A DNA stretch of 64,000 bases from SFWF01 sp045537915 (GTDB lineage Bacteria; Bacillota; Clostridia; Oscillospirales; Acutalibacteraceae): positions 41,700 to 105,699 of the forward strand of contig JAZSQK010000046.1 in NCBI GenBank assembly GCA_045537915.1. Reading direction: 5' to 3'. The first letter of the stretch is position 1. Each line of letters starts with the position of its first letter. Shown here one piece after another: positions 51,523 to 60,044 of the stretch. A program made the position numbers and the translations under genes. The notes under the pieces are model-generated. The model ran no database searches, was not told the DNA's origin, and saw nothing but the letters and a program-made list of their open reading frames with translations.

Positions 51523-52386
51523 TTATAATTTACTCGAATATTTAGCCTTGTTAGGCAGTGCATTTTTGCACTCATCAGGGTTTGCGAAATATCTTTTGAG
51601 CCATTTTACAGAAAGATTGAACCAACCTGCAAAGTCGGCATCTCCGCCGTCTGCGCAGACATCTTCGGTCGCTAACGACAGCCCGTGTCTGCCGTTTGGC
51701 CAGATATGAAGCTCAAAGGGAATATCCTTTTGATTTAAAGCCTCGGCAAATTTTATTGAGTCTGCTACAGGAACACTCGTATCGCTGAAGGTATGGCAAA
51801 GGAATGTGGGCGGTGTCTTCTCATTAACACAGGTATGAAGGTTTAAATCCTTATAGGCCTTATCATAATCTCTGTCGCCTATGATTCTTTCAAGACTTTG
51901 GCTATTTTCTATCCATGAGGTTGAGATAACAGGATATGCAAGAATAAGGGCATCGGGTTTGTTTTCCTCCCCTTTGCAATCTGCCAGTTTTTGAATCTCA
52001 TCTTCACTCCAATGTACCCCGAGTGATGCGGCAAGGTGACCTCCTGCTGAAAATCCGCAAACGGCTATGTTATTCTCAATAATTCCCCAATCCTCCGCAT
52101 TATCTCTGATAAGCTTCATTACTCGGCTGAGTTCGGTAAGCGGTCTTGGGTAGGCCGCTTCTTTTTCAAGAGAATACCGAAGAACAAAGGTATGGAAACC
52201 CGCCGCAGCATAACTCATAGCAATGCTGTCGGCCTCTCTGTCGGAACAGATTTTATATCCTCCTCCGGGACAAACTACCACCGCCGCTCTTTTCTCCCGA
52301 AAGGGAAGCTCGGGAGATTTTTCATAAATGTAACAGTCGAGGGTCACTTTATTATCCTCCGATAGATATATTCTCTCAAATTTCAT
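51523..52386 (-). CDS. Alpha/beta hydrolase (acetyl-esterase/BD-FAE type)
   Basis: 287 residues, no signal peptide. VVVCPGGGYKICSDREAD (oxyanion loop), AVCGFSAGGHLAASLG with the catalytic serine near 124, TFSDTSVPVADS (acid) and WPNGRHGLSLAT (histidine) form a complete triad. This pattern is typical of cytoplasmic carbohydrate esterases that remove acetyl or feruloyl groups from imported xylo- or manno-oligosaccharides. Monocistronic; convergent with the SOS gene and divergent from the peptidase. Confidence 0.87.
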   Translation of the reverse strand: MKFERIYLSEDNKVTLDCYIYEKSPELPFREKRAAVVVCPGGGYKICSDREADSIAMSYAAAGFHTFVLRYSLEKEAAYPRPLTELSRVMKLIRDNAEDWGIIENNIAVCGFSAGGHLAASLGVHWSEDEIQKLADCKGEENKPDALILAYPVISTSWIENSQSLERIIGDRDYDKAYKDLNLHTCVNEKTPPTFLCHTFSDTSVPVADSIKFAEALNQKDIPFELHIWPNGRHGLSLATEDVCADGGDADFAGWFNLSVKWLKRYFANPDECKNALPNKAKYSSKL

Positions 52387-52477
52387 AGTGTAACTCCTGT
52401 TCTTTTTTTATTATACTAACATATTAAAAGTCCTTAATCAATATAATTTATAAAACGCTATATTTAAGGATGGTTTT

Positions 52478-53374
52478 ATGATTTCTGAAGAATTTTCCCC
52501 TTTCGGATATTTTGACTGCATAAAAAAACTGGATAAGCTCAGCAAAGATTTTCCCTTTATAAAATGCTCATCTGTCGGAAAAAGCGTGATGGGCAAAGAG
52601 ATATGCGCCGTAAAATTCGGCAGAGCAAATGAATATGTACTTTTTGCCGGAGGATTTCACGGAAGCGAACATATAACCTCCACCCTTCTTCTGCGTTTTT
52701 GTGAGGAGCTTTGTATAGCTCTTAAAAACGACGGTGTTATCGAGGGACTGAACGTGCGAAAGGCTATGTACGGCAGGGGGCTTATCGTTATCCCCTGTGT
52801 TAATCCCGACGGTTGTGACATAAGCCGTTTTGGTTCGGCGGCTACCAATTCAAGCCGATTCATCCGTAAAATCTGCAACGGAGATTTTGCTCATTACAAT
52901 GCCAACGCAAGAGGGGTTGACATCAACCACAACTTTGATGCTGACTGGCAAAACCTCAGGGAGCGTGAAAAAAACTCAGGAATATACGGTCCGTCACGCA
53001 GTCGTTTTGGCGGATATTCTGCCGAAAGTGAGCCTGAAACGGCGGCAGTTTGCAATCTTTGCCGAACTACGCCCATCAGACACGCTATAGCATTTCATTC
53101 TCAAGGCGAGGTTATCTATGCACCTTCGGGAAATACAGTCCCTAAACGAAGTGAGCGTATGGCAGAAATAATGGCGGCATCCTCGGGATATACCCTTGAA
53201 CAGCCCGAAGGCCTTGCTATAGGCGGCGGCTTTAAAGACTGGTTTATTAAGGAGTTCGACCGCCCTGCCTTTACGGTCGAAATCGGCAAAGGCCAAAACC
53301 CCTTGCCGATAGAAGACTATATGAAAATCTATGCCGATATCAGAGAAATGCTTATGCTCTGCGCAATTATGTAA
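52478..53374 (+). CDS. M14 family zinc carboxypeptidase
   Basis: 298 residues without a signal peptide. Zinc ligands HGSE (FAGGFHGSEHITS, near residue 66) and the later AFHSQGEV histidine; GVDINHNFDADW supplies the substrate arginine/asparagine loop, and FTVEIGKG near 275 contains the catalytic glutamate. This layout is seen in gamma-D-glutamyl-diamino acid peptidases that recycle or trim peptidoglycan peptides. Absence of an export signal suggests cytoplasmic recycling. Divergent from the hydrolase gene. Confidence 0.88.
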   Translation: MISEEFSPFGYFDCIKKLDKLSKDFPFIKCSSVGKSVMGKEICAVKFGRANEYVLFAGGFHGSEHITSTLLLRFCEELCIALKNDGVIEGLNVRKAMYGRGLIVIPCVNPDGCDISRFGSAATNSSRFIRKICNGDFAHYNANARGVDINHNFDADWQNLREREKNSGIYGPSRSRFGGYSAESEPETAAVCNLCRTTPIRHAIAFHSQGEVIYAPSGNTVPKRSERMAEIMAASSGYTLEQPEGLAIGGGFKDWFIKEFDRPAFTVEIGKGQNPLPIEDYMKIYADIREMLMLCAIM

Positions 53375-53424
53375 TCTATACAAAAAATTTTTATAAAAAC
53401 AGTTTGTTTTTTTGAAAAAAATAA

Positions 53425-53453
53425 TTGATTTGGAGAAACATATATAATATAAT
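53425..53453 (+). promoter_or_regulatory. Promoter of guaA subunit gene
   Basis: TTGATT, 17 bases, TATAAT, followed by GCGGAGG and ATG at 53495. Confidence 0.65.
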
Positions 53454-53494
53454 CTATGTATAAAATTTTTTGTGTTTAATGCGGAGGAAGTTAT

Positions 53495-54496
53495 ATGAGT
53501 TCTAATGTCAGACCGGACAATATGAAAAGAATTACCACCTTTGAACTTGCAAACGCCTTTATTGAGGAACAGATAAACCAGGTCAGAGCGCAGGTAGGAG
53601 ATAAGAAGGTTCTCCTCGCCCTTTCGGGTGGAGTTGATTCTTCTGTGGTTGCCGCTCTTCTTATCAAGGCTATCGGCAAACAGCTCGTTTGCGTTCACGT
53701 TAACCACGGTCTGATGCGCAAGGACGAATCCGCAAATGTTATTAAGCTCTTTGAGGGTGAGCTCGATGCCAACCTTATCTATGTCGATGCTACCGACCGC
53801 TTTTTAAATCTTCTCGATGGGGTATCCGACCCCGAAAGAAAGAGAAAGATAATCGGCAAGGAATTTATAGAGGTTTTCGCCGATGAGGCAAGAAAGCTTG
53901 ACGACATTGATTTTCTGGCTCAAGGCACCATTTATCCCGACATTTTAGAGAGCATAAAGGCGGCAGAGGGTAAAAAGGCGGTTAAGTCACATCACAATGT
54001 CGGCGGACTTCCCGAAGATCTTAAGTTTGAGCTCGTTGAGCCTATCAAGCTTCTCTTTAAGGATGAAGTAAGGGTTGTCGGCGAGGCGCTCGGTCTTCCT
54101 CACGCTATGGTATATCGTCAGCCCTTCCCCGGTCCCGGACTCGGCGTACGCTGCCTTGGTGCGATTACACGTGACAGACTCAATGCCCTTCGTGAAGCCG
54201 ACGCAATTCTTCGTGAAGAGTTTGATAAAAACGGTCTTGCAGGTAAGGTATGGCAGTATTTTGTCGTTATTCCCGACATTAAGAGCGTTGGCGTTAAGGA
54301 CGAAAGCCGGTATGAAGGCTGGCCCGCAATCATCCGAGCAGTAAACACAACCGACGCTATGAGCGCTACCATTGAGGAGATCCCCTATCCTCTCCTCCAT
54401 CATATTACCGACAGAATTACCCACGAGGTTGAGGGCATCAATCGAGTCCTTCTCGACCTTACACCAAAGCCAATCGGTACGATCGAGTGGGAATGA
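53495..54496 (+). CDS. guaA: GMP synthase, stand-alone ATP-pyrophosphatase subunit
   Basis: 333 residues, against about 510 in the fused enzyme. It activates XMP with ATP and transfers ammonia to form GMP. The P-loop LALSGGVDSSVVAALL near residue 36, SHHNVGGLPEDLKFELVEP, RQPFPGPGLGVRCLGAITR and the C-terminal KPIGTIEWE are complete. The N-terminal class I glutamine amidotransferase domain is absent, and the start (GGAGGAAG then ATG) leaves no room for it. Either a separate amidotransferase is encoded elsewhere or free ammonia is used. Confidence 0.9.
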   Translation: MSSNVRPDNMKRITTFELANAFIEEQINQVRAQVGDKKVLLALSGGVDSSVVAALLIKAIGKQLVCVHVNHGLMRKDESANVIKLFEGELDANLIYVDATDRFLNLLDGVSDPERKRKIIGKEFIEVFADEARKLDDIDFLAQGTIYPDILESIKAAEGKKAVKSHHNVGGLPEDLKFELVEPIKLLFKDEVRVVGEALGLPHAMVYRQPFPGPGLGVRCLGAITRDRLNALREADAILREEFDKNGLAGKVWQYFVVIPDIKSVGVKDESRYEGWPAIIRAVNTTDAMSATIEEIPYPLLHHITDRITHEVEGINRVLLDLTPKPIGTIEWE

Positions 54497-54569
54497 GTTT
54501 TGCTTTGCAAAACTCAACTATGATTATTTCGCAAGAAATAATCATATCATAACATTCGCAATAGCGAAT
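54495..54569. repeat. Short-hairpin array 3
   Basis: GAGTTTTGCtttGCAAAACTC, GATTATTTCgcaaGAAATAATC and ATTCGCaataGCGAAT in a row with ATATCATAAC-like spacers. The first stem begins inside the guaA stop codon. Same design as arrays at 11018 and 44870. Confidence 0.65.
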
Positions 54570-54612
54570 TCATAACTCTAAACTAATAACTTTTTTAAAA
54601 CTTGCGAAATCA

Positions 54613-54650
54613 AAACCCGACCTAGCTTTTCACTAGGTCGGGTTTAATTA
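54613..54650 (+). terminator. Terminator of guaA
   Basis: AAACCCGACCTAG pairs with CTAGGTCGGGTTT (13 bp, loop CTTTTCA); the following T run is short. Confidence 0.7.
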
Positions 54651-54654
54651 TAAG

Positions 54655-54683
54655 TAGACAAGCAAGAAGTGCTATGCTATACT
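54655..54683 (+). promoter_or_regulatory. Promoter of the cysteine-rich lipoprotein gene
   Basis: TAGACA, 17 bases, TATACT. Confidence 0.55.
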
Positions 54684-54728
54684 AATAATGGTATTTCTAG
54701 AAAAATTTGATGCAAAGGGGAAACGTAA

Positions 54729-55580
54729 ATGAAAAGAGTGTTGTCTATAGTATTAGTATTAAGCATTGTTTTCGCTTTTTCTGCATGCGGCAACAAGGAA
54801 GAAATATCTTCTAATGCTTTCGAAAATATAAATGAAAATCAAACCACTAACAACACCCAAAGTGATACCGAAGCATCATCTATTGATAAAGCAACTGATG
54901 TCAATGTATCATCCAAAACAGATAATAGTGATATTATTGAACACACCCACTCTTTTTCTGCCACTACATGTACCGAACTCAAGAAGTGTTCTTGCGGCGC
55001 AACAGATGGCAAGGTTCTTGGACACAAATGGGCAGAAGCTACCTGCAAAGCACCAAAAACTTGCTCAATTTGCAAGAAGACTGACGGAAATAAGGTCGAC
55101 CACGTTGTAAGCGGCACTACTTGTAAATGGTGCAAGCAGGTTGTTCCTGTATCTCCTACATTATTAAAGAACAGGACCTATCATTTCAGAAAATTAATAG
55201 ATAATCCTTTTAAATCATCGAGTCAAGAAAGACCCCCTGTTTTGTTTTTATCACAAATTAACCTTTCTAACAACAAGTATATGGACGGTATATATCTCGA
55301 CGGAGATCCGACACCAAGTTCTTATTTTCCACCCAACCTTCCGCTTGCTTTTATTTATGACGATAAGCGATATTTTGTATATATTGACGGATATCCGATA
55401 CAAATACAAAAAGCCGTATCTGACAACCATATTGTTATTACTCTTGACGATCCAGATGTGCAAGGACAAATCGAGTTTGAATTGCTTTCAAACGATACTC
55501 TTAGAGTTGTTTCTTTGACTAATATCCCAGACGAATATCCATATCGTTTCTGCCTTTCTGTCGGAGATATATTTACCTAA
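54729..55580 (+). CDS. Cysteine-rich lipoprotein
   Basis: 283 residues. Lipoprotein signal ending FAFSACGNKEE, a Ser/Thr/Asn-rich spacer (25-75), then a block with regularly spaced Cys and His: CTELKKCSCGATDGK, GHKWAEATCKAPKTCSICK, and HVVSGTTCKWCK. This repeat is common in surface proteins of gut Clostridia. The C-terminal half (170-283) is beta-rich with no recognised family. Outer membrane-face location is clear; function is not. Confidence 0.75.
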   Translation: MKRVLSIVLVLSIVFAFSACGNKEEISSNAFENINENQTTNNTQSDTEASSIDKATDVNVSSKTDNSDIIEHTHSFSATTCTELKKCSCGATDGKVLGHKWAEATCKAPKTCSICKKTDGNKVDHVVSGTTCKWCKQVVPVSPTLLKNRTYHFRKLIDNPFKSSSQERPPVLFLSQINLSNNKYMDGIYLDGDPTPSSYFPPNLPLAFIYDDKRYFVYIDGYPIQIQKAVSDNHIVITLDDPDVQGQIEFELLSNDTLRVVSLTNIPDEYPYRFCLSVGDIFT

Positions 55581-55746
55581 TATACACAAATTAACTAACA
55601 CTTTCCCCTTACTATGAAAAACGAGAGAATGAGAAAGGTGTACTCCTTGAGAATATTTGAGGTTGCCTTTTAACATATATATGGTTTTTAGGTGGTGCCA
55701 AGTCAAACGATTTGGTGCCGTTTTTATATATGTTAATTTCCGTTGC

Positions 55747-55775
55747 TTGAATATGGTGGCATTGCGGAGTATAAT
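55747..55775 (+). promoter_or_regulatory. Promoter of the XRE/DUF4097 operon
   Basis: TTGAAT, 17 bases, TATAAT. It overlaps an upstream in-frame ATG at 55743, which supports the start at 55812. Confidence 0.7.
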
Positions 55776-55811
55776 GATTTACATGGTGTATATAGAAAGC
55801 GAGGTTGTTAT

Positions 55812-56414
55812 ATGCTCTGCGATAAAATCAAGTCACTTCGATGCGAAAAGGGTTTGTCACAAGAGGAGTTTGCAAACAGACTCTCGGTTGTGCGACAGAC
55901 CGTTTCGAAATGGGAAAACGGCCTTTCTCTTCCCGATTCCGATATGCTTATCAGAATAGCCAAAGAGCTTGATACTACAGTATCGCAGCTTCTTTGTGAC
56001 GAAACTGTGGAAAACATTATTATCGAAAAACCGTCAAGTAAAAAGACAAATATAATAAGCATTATACTTATAATACTCGGCTTTCCTGTGTGGTTTTCGT
56101 TGGCTATCGCCCTGGTTGCCGTAATACTTGCCGTTTACATTTCATTGTGGGCTGTAATTATTTCCCTCTGGGCTGTTTTTGCCTCATTAGTGGGCTGTTC
56201 GGTTGGCGGTTTGGCTTCGGGAGTTTTATTTATTTTTGGCGGCAGTATTCCCTCGGGGATTGCTGTGATTAGCGCTGGGCTTATCTGTGCAGGACTTTCA
56301 ATTTTTATGTTCTTTGGCTGCAGGACCGCAACGAAAGGCATTTTAATTCTCACAAAGAAATTTACATTATGGATAAAAAACTTTTTTTCAAAAAGGAGAG
56401 GGTGCAATGAATAA
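55812..56414 (+). CDS. XRE-family regulator fused to a membrane domain
   Basis: 200 residues. N-terminal helix-turn-helix (KIKSLRCEKGLSQEEFANRL; VRQTVSKWENGLSLPDSDML) followed by about four hydrophobic helices (95-185) and a basic end. A DNA-binding domain tethered to the membrane suggests a one-component sensor of envelope state. It overlaps the DUF4097 gene by eight bases (ATGAATAA), so the two are coupled and probably act together. Confidence 0.85.
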   Translation: MLCDKIKSLRCEKGLSQEEFANRLSVVRQTVSKWENGLSLPDSDMLIRIAKELDTTVSQLLCDETVENIIIEKPSSKKTNIISIILIILGFPVWFSLAIALVAVILAVYISLWAVIISLWAVFASLVGCSVGGLASGVLFIFGGSIPSGIAVISAGLICAGLSIFMFFGCRTATKGILILTKKFTLWIKNFFSKRRGCNE

Positions 56415-57372
56415 GAAAACTAAAATATGGCTTATTATAGCAGCTTCTCTCGTTTTGGTTGGGTGTATAATTTTTTTGGGAATAATGACAAGGTTAAAAT
56501 GGGATTTTTTAAGTCTTTGTACTGTAAAATATGAAACCAACACCTATGAGATGAGCGAGGATTTTAACAACCTTTCTATAATTACAGAAACCGCCGACAT
56601 AAAGTTTTTATTATCAGATGATGAAGAATGCAAGGTAGAATGCTATGAGCAAGAAAAATCAAAGCATTCAGTTGCGACCGAAGGAGACACACTTGTTATT
56701 AAAACGGTTGATGACAAATCTTGGTATGATTACATAGGAATAAGCTTTGGTTCTCCAAAGATAACGATTTATCTGCCAAAAGAGGAATACTCTCTGCTCT
56801 CTATTAAAGGAGATACCGGAGATGTTACATTACCAAAGGAATTTAAATTTACCGATATTGATATCTCTTTAAGTACCGGCGATGTTGATTTTGAAGCCTC
56901 TGCTTCAGAGCAGATTAAAGTTAAAACCAGTACCGGCGATATTCTTGCCCGAAACGCCTCTGCAAACACCTTTAATCTTACCGCTTCAACAGGAAGAATT
57001 ACCGCTTCTAACCTTGCTTGTGCGGAAGATATAAGTATAAATGTATCTACAGGCAAGGTGGGCTTGACCGATACCCAGTGTAAAAGCTTTATATCAAGCG
57101 GAGATACGGGCGATATGGCACTAAAAAATGTGTTTGCAACCGAAAGGTTTTCTATTGAGAGAACAACCGGAGATGTAAGACTAACCGACTGCGATGCCTT
57201 GGAAATTGCAATTAAGACCGATACGGGAGATATTACGGGAAATCTGCTTTCCGAAAAGGTCTTTTTTGCCCAGACCGACACAGGTCGTATTGATCTGCCA
57301 AAAACGGTTAGTGGCGGAAAGTGCGAACTTGAGACCGATACGGGAGATATTAAAATAACAATATCGCCTTAA
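56407..57372 (+). CDS. DUF4097 beta-solenoid membrane protein
   Basis: 321 residues. One N-terminal membrane helix (IWLIIAASLVLVGCIIFLGI), then an extracytoplasmic beta-strand repeat domain with at least eight TGD/TGR/TGK turns (GDTGDVTL, LSTGDVDF, TSTGDILA, ASTGRITA, VSTGKVGL, SGDTGDMAL, TTGDVRL, DTGDITG, DTGRIDL, DTGDIKI), characteristic of DUF4097. Family members accompany membrane-linked regulators and are thought to sense the envelope; no ligand is known. Confidence 0.88.
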   Translation: MNKKTKIWLIIAASLVLVGCIIFLGIMTRLKWDFLSLCTVKYETNTYEMSEDFNNLSIITETADIKFLLSDDEECKVECYEQEKSKHSVATEGDTLVIKTVDDKSWYDYIGISFGSPKITIYLPKEEYSLLSIKGDTGDVTLPKEFKFTDIDISLSTGDVDFEASASEQIKVKTSTGDILARNASANTFNLTASTGRITASNLACAEDISINVSTGKVGLTDTQCKSFISSGDTGDMALKNVFATERFSIERTTGDVRLTDCDALEIAIKTDTGDITGNLLSEKVFFAQTDTGRIDLPKTVSGGKCELETDTGDIKITISP

Positions 57373-57373
57373 A

Positions 57374-57412
57374 AAAACAGGCTTGAATTATTTCAGGCCT
57401 GTTTTAATTTTT
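57374..57412 (+). terminator. Terminator of the XRE/DUF4097 operon
   Basis: AAAACAGGC...GCCTGTTTT stem followed by AATTTTTT. Confidence 0.8.
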
Positions 57413-57438
57413 TGCTTGAAAACTGCTGTCAGCCAGTC

Positions 57439-57467
57439 TTGCAATAATGAAGAAAAAGGGGTATAAT
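57439..57467 (+). promoter_or_regulatory. Promoter of the DUF2156-GNAT-YitT operon
   Basis: TTGCAA, 17 bases, TATAAT, 31 bp before the start codon. Confidence 0.65.
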
Positions 57468-57498
57468 AACAAAAAAGATTTTAGGTTTAGGAGTTTTT

Positions 57499-58410
57499 AT
57501 GATTGACTTCATACCGGTCAGTGCCGACGACCGAAAGCTCTATGAGCAATATCTCTGGAAAAACGCTCACCGTGGTTGTGAGCTTTCTTTTGCAAATGTC
57601 TTTTTATGGGGGCAGCAAAGTCTTGCGATCGTTTGCGACTGTCTTGTGCTTTTATCCCATTTTGGCCGATTTACTTGCTATTCATTTCCTCTTGGAAAGG
57701 GCGACAGGTTATCGGCAATTAAGATGATCATTGAGGATTCCAAAGAACGCCAAGTCCCCTGCTGTATCAACGGTCTTATGCCCGAGGACAAGCTTTTTCT
57801 TGAAAAAAACTTTCCCGATTTATTTGAATATAGAACCAATATCGGCTCATATGATTATATTTACTCTATAGATGCTCTTTCGGAGCTTAGCGGTAAAAAA
57901 TATCACTCAAAAAGAAACTTTATAAACCGATTTAAACAGGAGTATCCCGATTACACGGCCCTGCCGATAAATGAAAACAACTGCCGAGAGGTAAAGCAAA
58001 TGGCAGAAAATTGGTTTAATGAGCGTGAATGTCAGCGTCCGGACAGTGATTTTGCTATGGAACGGATTGCGATAGAGCGTCTTTTTGAAAACTATGAGGC
58101 TCTCGGTGCCGAGGGTCTTGTTTTGAAAAACGGCGAGGATATCCTTGCATTTACGGTGGGTAGCCGTTTTTATACCGATACCTTTGACGTTCATTTTGAA
58201 AAGGCGGTCTGGGGTTTTGACGGAGCCTATGCCGTTATAAACAATGAGTTTGCAAAATATATAGGACAAAAATATCCCGAGATACGTTTTTTAGACCGAG
58301 AGGAAGATATGGGGCTTGAGGGGCTTCGCAAGGCCAAGCAAAGCTACCGTCCCTTATTTCAGGTTGAAAAGTGGGTCGCCACTCTTAAGGAGGATGTTAT
58401 TGGAAATTAG
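57499..58410 (+). CDS. DUF2156 (phosphatidylglycerol lysyltransferase-like) protein
   Basis: 303 residues with the double GNAT fold of DUF2156: CELSFANVFLWG near 28, HSKRNFINRFKQEYP near 136 and FDVHFEKAVWGFDGAYAVIN near 235, ending in FLDREEDMGLEGLRKAKQSY. The SKRNFINRFK and DMGLxGLRKAKxSY blocks match the domain that in MprF transfers lysine to phosphatidylglycerol, but there is no membrane part, so the acceptor is unknown. First gene of an operon with a GNAT enzyme (11-base overlap) and a YitT protein. Confidence 0.87.
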   Translation: MIDFIPVSADDRKLYEQYLWKNAHRGCELSFANVFLWGQQSLAIVCDCLVLLSHFGRFTCYSFPLGKGDRLSAIKMIIEDSKERQVPCCINGLMPEDKLFLEKNFPDLFEYRTNIGSYDYIYSIDALSELSGKKYHSKRNFINRFKQEYPDYTALPINENNCREVKQMAENWFNERECQRPDSDFAMERIAIERLFENYEALGAEGLVLKNGEDILAFTVGSRFYTDTFDVHFEKAVWGFDGAYAVINNEFAKYIGQKYPEIRFLDREEDMGLEGLRKAKQSYRPLFQVEKWVATLKEDVIGN

Positions 58411-59164
58411 TATAAAGCGTCCTAAAGCAGAGGATGTTGCTCAGCTGAAGGCACTATGGAAGGCTGTTTTCTCGGACACTGACGAATTTATTGATTCATT
58501 TTTCAGAACTGCCTTTAGTCCTGAAAGGTGCCTTTGCGCATTCGACGGCAATAGATTACTTGCCAATCTATATTGGTTTGATTGCAAATATAAAGGTGAA
58601 AAAACGGCATATATTTATGCCGTTGCAACCGGTTCTGCCTTCAGAGGTCTTGGAATATGCTCGTTTCTTATGACACAGTTGAATTTTCATCTTAAAAATT
58701 CAGGATACTGCGGCGCAATACTTGTCCCGTCAAGCAGGGGGCTTTTTGACTTTTATGCCAAATTCGGTTACACCGAGCTTTGTTATATAAATCAATTTGA
58801 ATGTGATAAGACCGATGGCTACTGCACTAACCTTAAGCCTATAACCGAGGAGAGATATGCTCTGTTAAGGCTCGGCTATCTGCCTGATTCATCCATAATA
58901 CAAGAGGGAGAAAACCTTGATTTTGCCTCCTGCTTTTTAGACTTTTATGAGGGCGACGGATTTATTTTTTGCTGTCGAATTGAGGGGAATAAACTTTTTG
59001 TATCCGAGTTTCTCGGAAACTGCGAAAAAAACGGAGAAATTGTGAGTTCCTTAGGTTGCGATAAAGGCTTTTTCAGAACCCACGGTCATACCGTTCCCTT
59101 TGCCGCATTTTGTCCTTTTAGCAAAATTGATCCGCCGAACTATTTCGGCCTTGCATTTGACTGA
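58400..59164 (+). CDS. GNAT family N-acetyltransferase
   Basis: 254 residues from a TTG at 58400, six bases after AAGGAGG and overlapping the previous stop; an ATG two codons upstream lies too near the site. GNAT motif A is visible as YAVATGSAFRGLGICSFLM (acetyl-CoA pyrophosphate loop, Arg-Gly-x-Gly), followed by LVPSSRGLFDFYAKFGY. A C-terminal region of about 90 residues is extra. Substrate unknown. Confidence 0.87.
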   Translation: MEISIKRPKAEDVAQLKALWKAVFSDTDEFIDSFFRTAFSPERCLCAFDGNRLLANLYWFDCKYKGEKTAYIYAVATGSAFRGLGICSFLMTQLNFHLKNSGYCGAILVPSSRGLFDFYAKFGYTELCYINQFECDKTDGYCTNLKPITEERYALLRLGYLPDSSIIQEGENLDFASCFLDFYEGDGFIFCCRIEGNKLFVSEFLGNCEKNGEIVSSLGCDKGFFRTHGHTVPFAAFCPFSKIDPPNYFGLAFD

Positions 59165-59179
59165 AAATGAGGTTTTAGC

Positions 59180-59791
59180 TTGTTTAAAAACATTAAAATC
59201 AGACGCTGTGTCATTGCTCTGCTTGGAAGCGCAATACTTGCCTTTGGGCTTTACAATATCCATTCTGTTTCAAACGTTACAGAGGGTGGAGCCCTTGGAC
59301 TCACCCTTTTACTTGAGCATTGGTTTGACATCTCCCCTGCCTTATCGGGCTTTATATTCAATCTTCTCTTCTACATAATCGGCTTTCGAGCACTCGGCAA
59401 GGATTTTCTTTGCTATTCGGCGGTCTGTGCGCTTGGTTTTTCAATAACCTATAAAATATGCGAACAGTTTGAGCCTGTCTGGCCGCAGATTGCAGATTAT
59501 CCCCTTGTTGCAAGTCTTCTCGGCGCCGTATTCGTCGGTGTCGGTGTCGGGCTTTGCGTTCGTGTGGGCGGCGCACCCACGGGAGATGATGCACTTGCCA
59601 TGAGCCTGTCAAGGCTGCTTAAAATAAAAATCGAGTGGGTTTACCTGCTTGGCGATATTTTAGTGCTGGGGTTATCCCTTTCTTATATACCTATAAGCAA
59701 AATCGTTTTTTCACTTATCTCAGTTATTCTGTCAGGACAGCTTGTCGGACTTGTCGAGAGAATCGGCAAAACTAAAAATACTGCTTCTTGA
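59180..59791 (+). CDS. YitT family membrane protein
   Basis: 203 residues, TTG start after GAGG. Five hydrophobic segments with NVTEGGALGLTLLL and GGAPTGDDALAMSLSRLL, the two Gly-rich reentrant-like signatures of the YitT/DUF161 family. The C-terminal soluble DUF2179 domain found in longer YitT proteins is missing. Third gene of the operon, 15 bp after the GNAT gene. Role unknown. Confidence 0.88.
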   Translation: MFKNIKIRRCVIALLGSAILAFGLYNIHSVSNVTEGGALGLTLLLEHWFDISPALSGFIFNLLFYIIGFRALGKDFLCYSAVCALGFSITYKICEQFEPVWPQIADYPLVASLLGAVFVGVGVGLCVRVGGAPTGDDALAMSLSRLLKIKIEWVYLLGDILVLGLSLSYIPISKIVFSLISVILSGQLVGLVERIGKTKNTAS

Positions 59792-59828
59792 CTTTATAAT
59801 AATAGACAGTTCGAAACCATCCTGTCTT

Positions 59829-60018
59829 AGGCTGCTGAGAAGCGAACACATCACGCCTGTTAAATAATAATTTATCAGGTCATAGAGTTTCTATCCGCCG
59901 ACTTTTTCAAGGGGCGAAGCGTTTATTTACCGCAAGGCTGTCGCCTGCAGTAAATAAACGCAAGAAAAAGGGAAAAGTCGGCGATTGAAACCGTAATGGG
60001 TTCGGCTCTCAGCAGCCT
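59829..60018 (+). ncRNA. Large structured leader RNA before the queuosine transporter (candidate riboswitch)
   Basis: A three-way junction can be folded by eye. Closing stem: AGGCTGCTGAGA (59829-59840) with TCTCAGCAGCCT (60007-60018), 12 perfect pairs. First arm: CCTG-TAAAT with ATTTA-CAGG (59856-59879). Second, long arm: GTTTC, CGCCGACTTTTTC, GCGTTTATTTAC with their complements up to GAAAC (59887-59991). The 3' stem is 15 bases from the ACTAAGGAG ribosome site of the transporter. Position before a queuosine-precursor transporter in a Ruminococcaceae-type genome makes a preQ1 riboswitch (class III is known from this group) the first candidate, but I cannot match the aptamer core by eye. Confidence 0.6.
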
Positions 60019-60044
60019 TAAAACAAAACTAAGGAGAATTTTTT

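Noticed and set aside
54839..55135. 98-codon minus-strand frame opposite the lipoprotein
   Set aside because: Antisense of a Cys-rich repeat; the plus-strand gene has promoter, lipobox and ribosome site.
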